Positions 35,121-47,031 of a DNA stretch of 60,000 bases are shown in pieces; positions within the stretch are counted from its first letter, which is position 1, and every line of letters begins with the position of its first letter. The notes under the pieces are model-generated. The model was not told where the DNA came from. It worked only from the letters and a program-made list of their open reading frames with translations, and did no database searches. The stretch covers positions 439,857,213 to 439,917,212 of the forward strand of contig NC_081407.1 of the NCBI RefSeq assembly GCF_030272615.1. The letters are read 5' to 3'. This DNA is from Cryptomeria japonica (Eukaryota > Streptophyta > Pinopsida > Cupressales > Cupressaceae). The position numbers and the translations under genes were made by a program.

Positions 35121-35172
35121 CGGGACCATGGCGCCCGGAGAGGACCATGGCGCCCGGAGTGCACATGGTCCC
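35121..35172 (+). repeat. 19-bp GC-rich tandem repeat with an inverted copy
   Basis: ggaccatggcgcccggaga at 35123 and again at 35142 (one base different). The flank 'catggtcccg' at 35163-35172 is the reverse complement of 'cgggaccatg' at 35121-35130, so the unit can fold as a hairpin. Confidence 0.85.
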
Positions 35173-35295
35173 GAACATTTTTCCCAAAATTTTAGGAGCG
35201 CGATCCAATCATAAAATAAAGCTTAACCCCAAGAAATTGGCGGGAGATTCAATCTCTAAGTCGGCCTAGAGTTGAAATTAAAACCTAGGGTTTCA

Positions 35296-35303
35296 TATAT
35301 AAG
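35296..35303 (+). promoter_or_regulatory. TATA box of the nested solo LTR
   Basis: tatataag in 'tttcatatataagagctc', the typical U3/R boundary. Confidence 0.6.
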
Positions 35304-35910
35304 AGCTCTCTTTCTTCATTTGAAGGGACCAAAATTTTGGTTTCAAGGACCTTCTATGCAGCGAAAGAGCAGATCTTTGAAGACTTCAACAACATTCAAC
35401 ATCCATCCATCAAGCATTCATCAATTTCATTCATCCATTTAGGGCTTTGAAGGCATTGAAGAGCAATAAGGGATCACTGGCTGAAGATTGGCTTGTACCC
35501 CTCCCTTGGGGTTGGGTATGATTTCATGTTGTTTTCATGTCTTTGCATAAGCCTCATTATGTCACTTACATTCATGCTTTAGATCACTTGGAATCTTGAT
35601 TTGGAGCATTTACATTGTCATTTACAAGCAATTAGGGTTTACTTTCTAGGTTGCTCTAGTTTGCTTACTTGCATTTTAGATCTTGCACACACACAAGGTC
35701 TGCACACACATTACTTTTACAATACAACTTGGCTATTCGTGGAGGTGGAAATCACCGAAGCGGGGGTTTGACTAAGGCAAAACCCTATATAGCCACCCAA
35801 ACACCTTTTTCAGATATAAGTGCAGATTTTGGGATTCAGATGACGCCGCAAGTTGCAGATCCGAAAGAAGCAGACGGAGACGGAACCACACACCAAGTTT
35901 CAAAGTAGAA

Positions 35911-35975
35911 GACCAGGACAGGGGCGCTAGGTGCCCTGGTCCCTGGGACAGGGGCGCTGGGTGCCCTAGTCCTCC
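35911..35975 (+). repeat. GC-rich hairpin repeats in the solo LTR
   Basis: Two adjacent units of 'gacaggggcgctRggtgccct' type, each an imperfect palindrome. A related stretch (ggacagtggcgcccgcgccc) lies at about 36059-36080. Confidence 0.8.
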
Positions 35976-36765
35976 TGACAGACAACAATTTTTAGTAGTT
36001 CAGACAGTTTTCCAGGTTGCAAAGTGGCAGTTTCAGGTGCAGTTTCAGGTGCAGAATCAGGACAGTGGCGCCCGCGCCCCTATCCTGAACATTTTCACTC
36101 AGATTTTGACTCTGAGTACGCATTTGCATTCTTGTCTTGTCCTTGTGTTTACAACTCTCCATTGTTTAGTTTCAATTCTACAATCTTGTTATTAGTTCAT
36201 ACTTGCACTTTGGGGTTAGGAATTGAACTTGCATCATCTATCTATCATTTGCAACAAAGGAATAGAAATCCTAATAGGTAGCCCGTGGCTCTCTCTTCCA
36301 CAAAAAGAAGTAGCCAATTGTGTGATACCTCTAGGCTCTTCGTATTCCACAAATGTGTGATTGAAAGTGAGATTAGGGCATGTTTGCTTAGTGTCACTTT
36401 TTCCCCCACACAGGTAGAACAAAGTATTACTCCATTGGCTGGAGATTCTTCATCCAACTAAGAAGTAACCCTTTGGGGGTATTGCAGCAAGTTGAATATC
36501 ATGTAGATTACCCTCAGTTGATGGTGAGAAGATAAATTTATTCTCTACCGGCAGATGTGTTAAGTTTTCACTTAACTGATGAGCATTTAATTCGGTTGTT
36601 GAAGGAAAAATCATTATAAATAATTGGTTTTCCCTCATTTTTGATTCTCCGAGCATTCAAATTAGCAGAGAGCATGAAATCTGAGTGGAGGCATTCAAGG
36701 TGAAGGTGTGAAGCAATTTCTTTCAAACATTCAGACATTATCAGGCAGCTAAAGGTATTTTTCAA

Positions 36766-39700
36766 ATGGCTTCTTCTTCTGCTCCCAAATTTATTGCAAA
36801 CCCTACTATCATGGAAAATGTAAAATGCCCTAGGCCTATATTCAAAATTATTCCCAAAGTAGCTAAGCAAGATGATTCCATAAGCGCATTTTCAAATATT
36901 CCTAAAGGTGTAGCTTATGCTGAAGACCCTAGTATGTATTTTCACTGCAACATTGAAGAATTAGGATCTGAGGAGTTGTTAAAAATGTTTAGAACCATAA
37001 TTTGTGATGAAAATGGCACTATCAAACCCGAGCACAAGATTGTGGAGACTTTAGGTTTTGTTGAAATATTGAACATCCCTGAATTTCTGGAAGAAGTAGT
37101 GAGAATTGTCTAAGTAGGGCACATGGAGAATTTCTTTGGTTAGACTCTATTTGCAAATTCACCCAGCAAGAAATTAGGGCAATAACAGGTTTACCCTCAT
37201 CCAACACCAGACCAGATAAAACTAAGAAGGTTCCTAACAACAAAGTCATGACCCTAATTGGAGAAACATCTGATAGTAGATCTCTAAGATTGAATGACAT
37301 CAAGGACATCAATGTGAGATTCATAAGTATGATTTTTGGTTACAAGACTACACATGCAAACATACTTAATTCAGTTTCTAGTCTTTGCATTAATAGTGCT
37401 TATGAAATGGTGAACAATAATGCAAAAATAGATGTGTGTGAATGGCTGAAAGATGAACTCATAGATAATTTGAAGAAGATTAAAGATGATAAGAATGGAA
37501 CATTTCACTTTGGTAATCTTTTATTATGCTTAATGTTGTATTTCAAAGAAATCCCTGGTATAGGACCAAAAGACTTTGGATATGACATACCAGTAGGCAA
37601 AAAAATACAGGAAGCTTTCACCGGCATGGATACTGCTAAGGAAAACAACATCACTGAATACTTTAAAGTTTTTCAAGCCAAAATGAAAACTAGAGAAAGA
37701 CTACCATAGAGTGTAGTGGATAAATAAGACAAAGAAATCTATTTTGTAATAAAAAAGGATGAGACATGGATGGAAGCGGTACTTCCTAGAACTGTATGGG
37801 TAACAGAAATGGGTTATGAGGTAGATCTCAACATAATTGAGACTTATGCAAAAGTCTTATTAGATGCACCTAGAGAACCAATAAAAGAAGTTTTTGGTAG
37901 TGCTAAAACAATTGAAAGCAATGTGAAAACAATGAAGCAAAGGAAGAAAAGAGAGAAATAAATAAGAGATGCTTCTAAGTAGGTAAAGGAAATCAAAGAA
38001 AATGTTATGAATATTACTGGTATAAAGGCTAGTGAATTGGAAGGACTGCAACTGAAGGCACACATTTCACCGGTTGGCACATCCTCTGATAGTGAGATAC
38101 TAGCTGAATTCAAAAGAGTTGATAAGAAGAGAAAACCTTCACCGGTACCCTCTCCTTCACCCAAAAGGACAAGAACTTTAAGGAAGAAACAAGAGGCAGT
38201 AAGGCAACCGGCTAAGAAACTGACTCCCAAGAAGAAACAGAAAACAATTATACCACCATTGGATAATTTGTTAAATGAAATAACTGATGATGGTAATTTA
38301 GCTAATGTGAGAAAATTGTATAACACATTCAAGGATTCAGAAAAGGAAAGCATTGAAAATAGTATTATCTTACATTTGGATATATATAAGAAATTTTTAA
38401 TTGAAGTTGTGGATGACTTGCCTAATGAGCTGTATAGAAGGTTAGATGAAACAAGGATTGCAGTAATGGAATTGGACAAGAAACTTAAGGTTGAAAAACT
38501 TCTAGCTAACAGATCCATTTTTGCTAACAGATCCATTTTTGCTAGTGGTCACCGACAAATAAGTTTGATGGTAGGTAGAGTAAATGAGATTGTGGAGGAA
38601 ACTGCTAATAAATGGGATATTTTTTTTGTGGAAAAGGAAAAACAAGAAGAATTGAACAGGCTGAAGAAAAAATTCAAAGTTTATCAGAAGGATAAGGACA
38701 AAGGGAAAGGTAAAATTGGTGGAATACCAAACATCATGATAACTAACAACTTACCACCACCCTTAGATACTACACCGATACACTCTGATGATCCACCAGT
38801 TACTGAAAGTGAAGGTGTCACACATGATGACACTAATCCTAATTCTGAAATTCTATTCACCATGAATGTAGATACTCAGGAAGTGAACATTTTTATGGAC
38901 AAGGATGGTACAAAGGTTAAGGACAATATTGCTGGCAATGGAAACATTGCTGGACAATCGACAGAGACTGTTGAGGTTGAAATCCAAACAAAGCAAACAG
39001 AGAAAACATTACAAACTGAGCAACCATTGGACACTAGAATGAATACTAATGGTATAGATGCTAACATTGAGAAACCCACTGAGACAGAGATACCGATAGT
39101 TGAGCACACAGAGAAATCAATAGTTGAGCACACAAAGAAATCGATAGTTGAGCACACAGAGAAATCGATAGAGAAACCTGCAGAGGTAGAGGTACATATT
39201 GAGGTAGTGAAATCGGTAATCATTGAGATACCTAAACAATTAGAAAAACCATTACAGGTTGAAATACAAACTCAGACTGATCCACCAGAAGTTAATACAA
39301 GAAAAATGATTACTAATGTTGGAAGCATAGAGGTAATTAAGGTAGTTGGTTAGATATCTGGTACTTCATTAAGTGAATTCAGGCCTACTAATGTGACATA
39401 AGTACTCTTGGACTCTATCAAGAAGATAACTAACTATAATGCATTGGATTACAAAGCAATTGATGACACAATACCAATACTTAAGTTGATTGCACCAAAA
39501 TGTAATATAGATCATGTAAAGGATTCTTTAGGTAAGTTGGACACATTGTCCAAATTCATTACCGACAATGTAATAACGGTTGATAAGGTGAATGAGGACA
39601 CATTCAAAGAGAAAGTTAAGAAGGAAAAGGATAAATTCTTTGAGGATAGAATAAATAAGTGCACAAAACATATAAACACACTTTTACCGGCACTGAATAT

Positions 39701-40061
39701 TACAATTTTGGAATATAAAGAGTTGTACAGAGAAACATGCAAGCCACATCTATTGACAAAGGACATAGAAAAGGAAATAAGTAGAGTACAAAAGGAGATA
39801 GATGACATAGTTGATAACATAATTGGTTCATCTGAACCTATATCAGTTATTGAGAAGGAAATAGCAGGTTTTAAGGAAAAGTTGGAGAAATTTGAGAAAG
39901 AGAAGGCAAGGATTAAGGCTAATGCCAGAGAGCTAAAGTATAAACTTGGTCCTAAGTTGGACAACCTTATCTCTCCGAGGAATGAGATCTCTAAGGCATT
40001 ACTTCAAGGAGAAAGATCACCGGAGGAGCATATGCATCATCTCACCGACATGATTCAATAG
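36766..40061 (+). pseudogene. Copy B extra ORF: TGL-motif / charged / coiled-coil protein
   Basis: The start at 36766 sits in a strong plant context (caaATGGCT, MASSSAPKF). About 1,098 codons. One frameshift lies near 37113; after it a single frame runs to 40061 with several stops. The N-terminal third is globular, with 'ICKFTQQEIRAITGLPSSN' and a hydrophobic 'FHFGNLLLCLMLYFKEIPG' helix. The middle is basic and low in complexity (38100-38250, 'PSPVPSPSPKRTRTLRKK'). It is followed by 'SLMVGRVNEIVEE', an acidic Thr/Glu-rich region with a triple nine-residue repeat around 'IVEHTEKS' (39090-39170), and a coiled-coil C-terminus (39700-40061). No enzyme signature is seen. It occupies the position of pol, but is not pol. 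It shares its plan with the LINE ORF3 at 6265-7989. Function unknown. Confidence 0.75.
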
Positions 40062-40212
40062 AGTGAGGAAACCCTGAACGACATCAACAGATTCATGTAG
40101 AGTTTAAATTTGGTTTTGGCAGACATATTTCAGATTGTAACCAACTGGTTACAAACTTTAAGGTGAAACTTTTGCACTCGTTTGACAATTTTTGACAACC
40201 TTTGTCATTAAT

Positions 40213-40278
40213 GTCAAAGGGGGAGTAGTGGATAGAGAAAAATGATTATTCAGAGGAGATCATCTGCTTAGGGGGAGC
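40213..40278 (+). promoter_or_regulatory. Extra purine tracts upstream of the 3' LTR of copy B
   Basis: gtcaaagggggagtag (40213-40228) and agggggagc (40270-40278) precede the true polypurine tract. The same order is found in copy A and in the copia element at 48325-50853. Confidence 0.6.
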
Positions 40279-40358
40279 ACATCTTTTTGGTAACTTTTTG
40301 GACTTCACTTTTTGGAAACAGTTTTTGGATTTTTCTCATGAGTGTTGCCATCAATGCC

Positions 40359-40370
40359 AAAGGTGGAGAT
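40359..40370 (+). promoter_or_regulatory. Polypurine tract of copy B
   Basis: aaaggtggagat abuts the 3' LTR. Confidence 0.75.
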
Positions 40371-41169
40371 TGTTGGCATTCTACACTCTTATGAGAATAG
40401 ATGGTGTTGTCATTGATGGCAACCTTCTGGAAACCATCTGGCAACCTACTAGCATTCATCTGGTAAATCCACCGATAGGCACCGACATCGGCATAGACAT
40501 CTACATACACCGACAAACACTTCACTGGAAGCGGCAACAATGCATACCGACACCCCAACCGACAGGGAATAAACTTTTTTTTATTGTATTTGATTGTAAT
40601 TATCTTTTGTAAAGCTGACAAGGCATATTGTAAAAGACTCATATATATGTATGAGATCTTATAGGTCATTTTGTTTAAGAAGAGAGTCATGAATTATGTA
40701 TAAGGTGATATAAGTGATAGTGAAGGTTTTGGTTATAGAATGAGCTTCAACCGGTACTGAATCTGGCATAGTTGATTCTACTTTGAAGTAGTACATTGTA
40801 TTGGATTTCATAATGCACTTTTGTGGTTAGTGTGACTCTTTTTGAGGAGTGAGCTCTAGGCAGTTGGCCTTCCTGCATGTGCAGGCCCCTCATTGTAAGT
40901 AATATTTATTCATTGGCCAGTGAGTGAATATTGTGGGTCACAAATCCCACTGAGGTTTTTCCCACACTGGGTTTCCTCGTTAAACATCTTGTGTTATGGT
41001 GTGTTTTCTATGTTGTATTTATTGTTCCTATTTACTGCATTAACTCTTATTTACCAGTACATTGTTTTGGAATGTAAAGATCTTAATAAGGTTAAATTTT
41101 TTGCTAACTGGTTAGATACTGATTCACCTCCCCCTCTCAGTATCTTTGGGAATAACATTAATCCTAACA
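40371..41169 (+). repeat. 3' LTR of copy B
   Basis: 799 bp, TGTTGGCATT at the start, cctaaca at the end, then TTGGA. Compared with the 5' LTR it has a roughly 20-bp extra stretch (near 40475) and scattered substitutions. Confidence 0.92.
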
Positions 41170-41174
41170 TTGGA

Positions 41175-41538
41175 ATCACTGTATTTTGGGTGATAGAAAG
41201 GTTCTAACAAAAAAAACAAGACTTTGACTTGATTGCCTATACATTGGGGATATTACAGTTACACAATGCTTTGTCCTGAATGATTGCTCTATACTCAAGG
41301 TCTCTGAATTTCGATTCTTTGTATCTTGTGACTGCTATCTTGATAGTGATAGGAATATCTTGTTCTTCTTGATCATTACAATAGTGAAATGCATTTCATC
41401 TGATCTTTGTGTGCCTTGTCTTTTGGATCTAACATGGTCTTTGCATGAGCTTTGCCATTTCTTCTTTTTGCTATGACTGGCTTAGGTCTCTGTGTCTAAG
41501 CTGTTTTGAAGATCTGTGAAATCTTTGTGTGATGTAGC
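41175..41538. other. T-rich pre-insertion DNA, piece 3
   Basis: Non-coding, T-rich, with repeated 'tgactg' words. It continues 32598-32825. Confidence 0.5.
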
Positions 41539-42168
41539 TGTAGACACTAAAATTGTCCCATTTAATTAAATAAATATTTTAATTAAATATATATATTTAT
41601 TTATTTAATTAATTGGTCTGACTTCCTCTATTAATTAAATAAATCTTTATTTATTTAATTAATTCATTAGCTTTTTCCCTCCTATGACACTTGTCATTTA
41701 TCTCTTGATCCTCCTCTACCTACCCCCTTCATTATTTTATTATTTCTTCTACCTACCCTTTAATCCTAGCTGGCTATTTATTTATTTCACTTCTTAATCT
41801 TATCCCTCCATTTTCTAAAGCATCTTCTATATAAAAGGATTATTTCATCATTATCAAACTTAATGCATCTATCAAGCCTTCTTGTGATCAAACGACTTCA
41901 CAACCATAATCTGTTCTTTGTTGAGCTCTTGTGAACATAAAAAATATGAGATCAAATATATCAAACAAGATCAATGGAGATAGGGGACAATGGAAATTGA
42001 AACCCTACTTGGCATGTGAATGGTAATATTGTTTCATTTGTGGATTTAGATGTTCTTAGGTAACTTCATTGGTGTATGTTGAATGTTTTATTGTAGGACT
42101 AGGGTTTTTTGTGGTTGGATCTTTGTGGTTTTGCAATAGTTTATCATCATCATTTTTCACCGTATACA
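41539..42168 (+). mobile_element. Solo LTR of the gypsy element 2 family
   Basis: 630 bp starting TGTAGACACTAAAATTG, followed by palindromic AATTAAATAAAT blocks, and ending 'caccgtataca', the same ends as the LTR at 50854-51633. A TATA box (tatataaaagg) lies at 41828-41838. No internal element and no matching 5-bp flank (gtagc against acaac), so the target duplication has been lost or the copy recombined. Confidence 0.8.
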
Positions 42169-44700
42169 ACAACTACTTTTGACTGTTCTGTCTTTAGGTC
42201 TGTGCATTCTTCTTTATGATGACTGTCTTTTGAAAAATTATCACTATCTTTTGCTTGTAATTGTTGTAGCTACAATAGACTTTTGCCCCTTTTTATTGTT
42301 TTCTTGATCCTGTGAATGATCTCTTTCATGCCTTCATGGGAATGAATGATTTTTATTACTATCTTATCTCTACCATAGAGATTATCCTTCTTTAATCTTC
42401 ATTGTGACCTTTCTTGAGGATTGCATCTTCCACTATGCTTTTTAATAGCTCTTCCATATCTACTCTTCTGTGACTTTATGTCCCTTCAAATCTTGAAGAT
42501 GCGTCTTATAGACTGTGGTATATCACTATCCTTGTATTAATCATGGATTTGCACTTAGACTAAATTACCTTGCCTCAATGAATGTGATTGATTTTTCATG
42601 TACTGTGATAGAGTTTCTACCCTACTGTTTATATATTGTGCTCTCATGGGTTATAACTATATGAATTTTCCCATTAATCTTAGGATGGCTATTCCATTAG
42701 TTAAAGAGAGTGTGATCACCTATTACCTTTGCTAGACTGTTTCAACTCCTTGATAGTTGCTCTATAAATATTTTTCCATGACTGTCATTAATCATGAGGC
42801 TATGATAGGGACGTCACCATTACTCCCTTTCTCTATGTTAAATATCATAGTGATTGTTCCTTTCATGCTATGTTTTGTGCTTTGGACAATCATAAATATG
42901 ATTGTTATTGATCATTAAGCTCTTAAAGGATGTAATCTTTAAAAGCCATTTGAAATGTCATATGCCATATATCAGATCAATCAAATCATCTTGAGAATAA
43001 AGGCGATCCTCTGTGAACAAAGGTCTAAAAGAATAAAAGACTAAGCATCTCTAAATAAATTGGAAATCATTTTATGTCATGCTTCCTTGAGTTCTCTGTA
43101 GTCTTTCTTTTGATTCTTGATGATGGCAGACCTTTTCATTGCTCATTGTCCCTTTTACTGATCTAGGGTTGTGGCTGCTCTTATCAATAACCAAATATGC
43201 TACTATGTATCTTGTGAGTGTCTGATGAAGCCATAACTGGTAAAACCCTCAAAGAGAATCAATCGACTTATGTAGCAGGAGTAACACAATGAAAGCAGCA
43301 AGAAAATATAACAAGATCAAATAAATAGATCATATTATTGCTTTAGAACTTCCAGAAATCATCTAGCTATCATCACACAATCATGAAATAACATCTGGTA
43401 GTTAACTAGTTACATGTAGGCTATCAACCAGATATAGTCCAATTGGGACTCTAAGAATCAACCAGGTCACAAAATGCGAATCTCAATCCTTATTCTCAAT
43501 TCTACTTCCTTTGCCCCTATAAATGATTACATAATATCATATTTATACCCACTGGAACATATCTCAATTCTACTTCCTTTGCCCCTATAAATGATTACAT
43601 AATATCATATTTATACCCATTGGAACATATCTGGGTCAGCCTCATAAGATTACATTTACGAATGGAGAAAAATGAAACATGTAAATAGGCCGACCCTAAG
43701 AATTAAAGAAATCTTTCGGGAAAGTAACAACCAGCAAGTGTGGTTCACCAGGAAGGTCGGCCACACACTAAATAACATTGGAAAAGACCCAAGATAGATC
43801 CACATACCAATAATCATGTCGGTAATGAAGGAAAACCAACCAGTAAGCACAAGAACTATCACAGAACCTAGAAACAACCAACTAGAAGTGATAATTGATC
43901 GGAAAAGAACCCAAATGAACTAAAAATATGGAATTAAGCACATGAACCTGCTTGGAAACCAAAAATAACATCTACCACAAAGAATAAGCAACTATCGATA
44001 CCAACTGGTAAGAACACAAAAAACTACATAAAGAACTAAATAAGAACAAAACTGAAAGGAAATATTTTTGGTTGATGCAAGATTGCTCATCGACTGGGGA
44101 TGCTCCTGCATCAATGTTGGACCCTTGGGCACTAATATTTTGACCTATGAACCTCACTATATCTTCATGAATTTTCTCATTGTCCTCTTTATTATGAAAT
44201 AATTCCTTTAATCACTACCCTTTGAGCCTAGAATATCATCTTTCATTCATAAGAGAGCAGCCATATATGTAATTCCAAAACCCTAACTATTTTTCTCTTT
44301 GTGTTTTTTTGGCTTTATTCAAAATAATGAAGGGGTTTATCCTCTGTGATTGATCTTTATGTTCTTTTAGGGGCTACACTATGGGTTTTTCTCCTACAAT
44401 CACATGAGATTGAATTTATTAACGTCTATAAAGAGGTCTATGATCTTCTTATTGGAACATTAGGTTACTTTTCTTCTAGTTCATCATATGGGCTTGTTCT
44501 TACAATACTAATCTTTACTAATAAATAATATTGTATCTTCTCTTTTGTTTAATATCCTTAGATAGGGTTCATGGTAGGCTTTACTTGAGTTACATACTTC
44601 ACATCTGAAAAAATCTCTAAAAATGCTCATGATAAACTACTCTCGTAATAAAGACATGCCTTAAGAATAAAGATACAAAGACCTTCATTTGCATTTGAAA
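42169..44700. other. Non-coding region with old repeat debris
   Basis: 42169-43200 is the T-rich sequence of pieces 1-3 continued. 43200-44700 is A-rich on the plus strand. It may be minus-strand retroelement remains, but I could not recognise a domain or element end. A 68-bp tandem duplication is listed separately. Confidence 0.45.
43495..43630. repeat. 68-bp tandem duplication
   Basis: The unit starting ctcaattctacttcctttgc occurs at 43495 and 43563 with only one difference seen (cactgg/cattgg). Confidence 0.88.
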
Positions 44701-44705
44701 TCATT

Positions 44706-45804
44706 TTAGAAAACTATACTTTTTAGCTCATCCCATTTAAGGACTAGATCTCCTTCATTGAAAGTTCTTTGGACAACCTTCTTGTCAAGGGTTCTCTTCA
44801 TTTGAGCTTGGTGGTTCTCCAAATTTTGGAGTGCTTGTCTTCTTGTCTCTTCCAACTCCATTAACTCAACCAATCTAATTTCCATTGGCTCTTCTTCTAT
44901 CAATTCCATCTCTTTGATCAAAGTTAGAGTGGGAAGTTCAACTGAAATAGGAAGCCTTGCTTCTTTTCCATATACAATAAAATAAGGAGAATTCCTAGTA
45001 GACCCCTTGGGAGTAATTCTATTAACCCATAAGGCTAGTTTTATCTTGCTATGCCAAGTCCTCCGGTCGTCTTCAATCATTTTCTTGATGATCCTAATCA
45101 GAATTTTGTTAGTAGACTTAGCTTGTCTCTTACCTTGAGGATATTAATTAGATTAATTACTCAAAAATATATATTTTTTAACAACTCATTTAGTTACTCT
45201 GTTACCAACAAAAGAAAAATAATTATTTGAGATGATGGATTCAGGGGTACCGAACCTTGCTACAATGTTCTCATATAATTTCAGGACAACACTTTAATTT
45301 GCTTCTTTCAAATATACTGCCTCTATCCACTTGGTGAAGTAATCAATGACTGTTAATATCCACTTGTGTCCTAAACCAGAAGGTGGTTTTATGGGTCCAA
45401 TTAAATCAAGACCCCATTTCATGAATGGTTTCTCCACTTGAATTGGATGCAAAGGTAAGGCTGAAGGATTTTGTTTTCCTACAAATAAAGAACATTGTTT
45501 TCATTTCCTTACCCATGCATATTCATCCTTGTACAAATCATGCCAATAATAACCAACTCTCATGATCTTAAGAGATGTGGTTCTTGGTGCAAAATGACCA
45601 CCGACTGCCCCATCATGGAATTATTCAAGAACTCAATCAATTTGATCAACTTCAATGCATCTTAACAAAAATTCATAAAAAATATTTCTATACAAAACTC
45701 CATTCAAAATAACATAAGGTATTGCTTTAAGTCTGAAATACCTTCGTTTTGCATTGTTTAGGCCTTGTCTACACTCACCGATTTCAAGATAATGCATGAT
45801 ATCT
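44706..45804 (-). pseudogene. Ty3/gypsy integrase fragment, old
   Basis: The minus strand encodes, in one frame with several stops, an integrase: zinc-binding region remnants, core 'KWGLDLIGPIKPPSGLGHKW' (first Asp), then 'ESIISNN' where the second catalytic Asp has become Asn, and C-terminal 'TRNSPYFIVYGKEARLP' to 'FNEGDLVLKW'. It belongs to a different gypsy lineage from elements 1 and 2 (different core wording). The 5' side is cut by the LTR at 45805. 45836-45805 is coding that overlaps that boundary by chance or defines it loosely. Confidence 0.82.
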
Positions 45805-46963
45805 TGTTGGCATTTGATGTTTTGGTGATTCTCCAATGAAGATTGGTAGCCTTTGATGATTGCAGATGCTTAGGAGTTCTCATTGATGGAAACTCAACCT
45901 GTTGATTTTATCTGGTATGAAGTTCTGGTTAATCGGTAATCTAGAGTATGTCTTTTGCGATAAGTTTGCCCAGTGAAGATCAATGTATAGGTTTGAGGGC
46001 ACTTTTCATTTTTGGTGAAGCAAATTTTGGTTTTTGTGATCAGGGTTGATTTGTTAAGTATTAGAAGCATGTTATCATGCAAATCCACCCTCTGGTATTG
46101 ATTGTGTCACTTGTTTGAAGATCCGGTATCCGAAAGAGCAACAAAGTAGAGTATTCTTCATGTTTGATGATGTAGTGTGTGTTCGGATTGTTTAAGTTAA
46201 TTTCGGTGGCTGGAATTGTGTTTGGGAGTTCTGTGAGACCTATACGAAGTGTGTGATAATGTGTTTTGGGTTTGGTATAAAGTTTTTGATAAGATTGAAG
46301 CTGACTTCCAACTACATGTTTCATGTTGCATATTATGTAATTTTTGGAAGCCAACCGGTGGGAGATTAATCTTGCTAATCCAGATAAATAAGACCATTTG
46401 AGTTAATGGATTAGTAGAGAGAAAATAATCTATGTGGTGTCTTTGAAGTGATTGAGCATAGTTTCACGTGCGCACTCAAAATTGTGTTGATCTGATAGAG
46501 TAGAACAAAGAAGTTTAGCAGAATAGTGTAGTGAATCATTTTGTGCCTAATCGGAACTAATATTTGGCATAGTCAGATGCTATTTTCTAGTTCTTCACTT
46601 ATTGTAATAATTTTTTAATCTATTTTAAGGCAGTGAGCCTTCCTTCGAGGTTGCAACCCTATTTTGTAACTTGAGTAGTGAACTCTAGGCAGTGTGCCTG
46701 AATGCAAGTTCATTCCCATCATGTAATATTATTTTTCTACTGGCCATAGTGGAATAATATTGTGGGCTCAAATCCCACCATGGTTTTTCTCATTTGGGTT
46801 TCCACGTAAAAAAATTGGTGCTATGATTTTATTGTTGACTATCTTATGTTTCTGCATTTTACTTTCTTGCATATGCTTCTGGTGGTTTGAGATTAAGTCA
46901 GAAAATTTGTCTGTCGATAGATCACTGATTCACCCCCCCTCTTAGTGATCCTTGATTCCAACA
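45805..46963 (+). repeat. 5' LTR of the copia-type element
   Basis: 1,159 bp. Conserved block 'gtttttctcatttgggtttcc' near 46780 and a C-rich tract before the end, as in the other TGTTGG LTRs. Confidence 0.8.
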
Positions 46964-46965
46964 AT

Positions 46966-46984
46966 TGATATAAGAGCCTAGTTC
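46966..46984 (+). promoter_or_regulatory. Primer-binding site (degenerate iMet)
   Basis: tgatataagagcctagttc; two mismatches to TGGTATCAGAGCC in the first 13 bases. Confidence 0.7.
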
Positions 46985-47031
46985 CTCCAAGGAATCCTAA
47001 CCACTTGAGGAAGGTCCATTAGATTGAAGCA

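Larger units (their letters stand above)
34756..36412 (+). mobile_element. Solo LTR (gypsy-type) nested in copy B
   Basis: 1,657 bp starting TGTAGCGTCG and ending cccacaca, flanked by exact target duplication GGTAG (34751-34755 and 36413-36417). It has an LTR-style TATA box (35296) and no coding potential. Solo LTRs arise by recombination between the two LTRs of a full element. The termini and the kind of internal repeats suggest a gypsy element, but there is no full copy here to compare. It contains unusual GC-rich repeats (listed separately). Confidence 0.88.
32831..41169 (+). mobile_element. Non-autonomous LTR retrotransposon (Gag + long extra ORF), copy B
   Basis: LTRs lie at 32831-33612 and 40371-41169, with exact 5-bp duplication TTGGA (32826-32830 and 41170-41174). 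The iMet primer site is at 33615 and the polypurine tract at 40359-40370. It encodes a coiled-coil/zinc-knuckle Gag and, after a nested 1.66-kb solo LTR, an ORF of about 1,100 codons. No protease, integrase, reverse transcriptase or RNase H was found in any frame. Without the nested LTR and its duplicated bases the element is about 6.7 kb. It must depend on another element's enzymes. The copia fragments at 45.8-50.9 kb share its LTR ends, Gag and 3' purine tracts. Confidence 0.92.

Noticed and set aside
41534-42173. Target duplication for the solo LTR at 41539-42168
   Set aside because: The five bases on each side (gtagc and acaac) do not match, so no duplication is claimed.
44346-44528. Plus-strand ORF that looks like a membrane protein
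   Set aside because: The hydrophobicity comes from T-rich sequence. It has no homologous pattern and lies in repeat debris.
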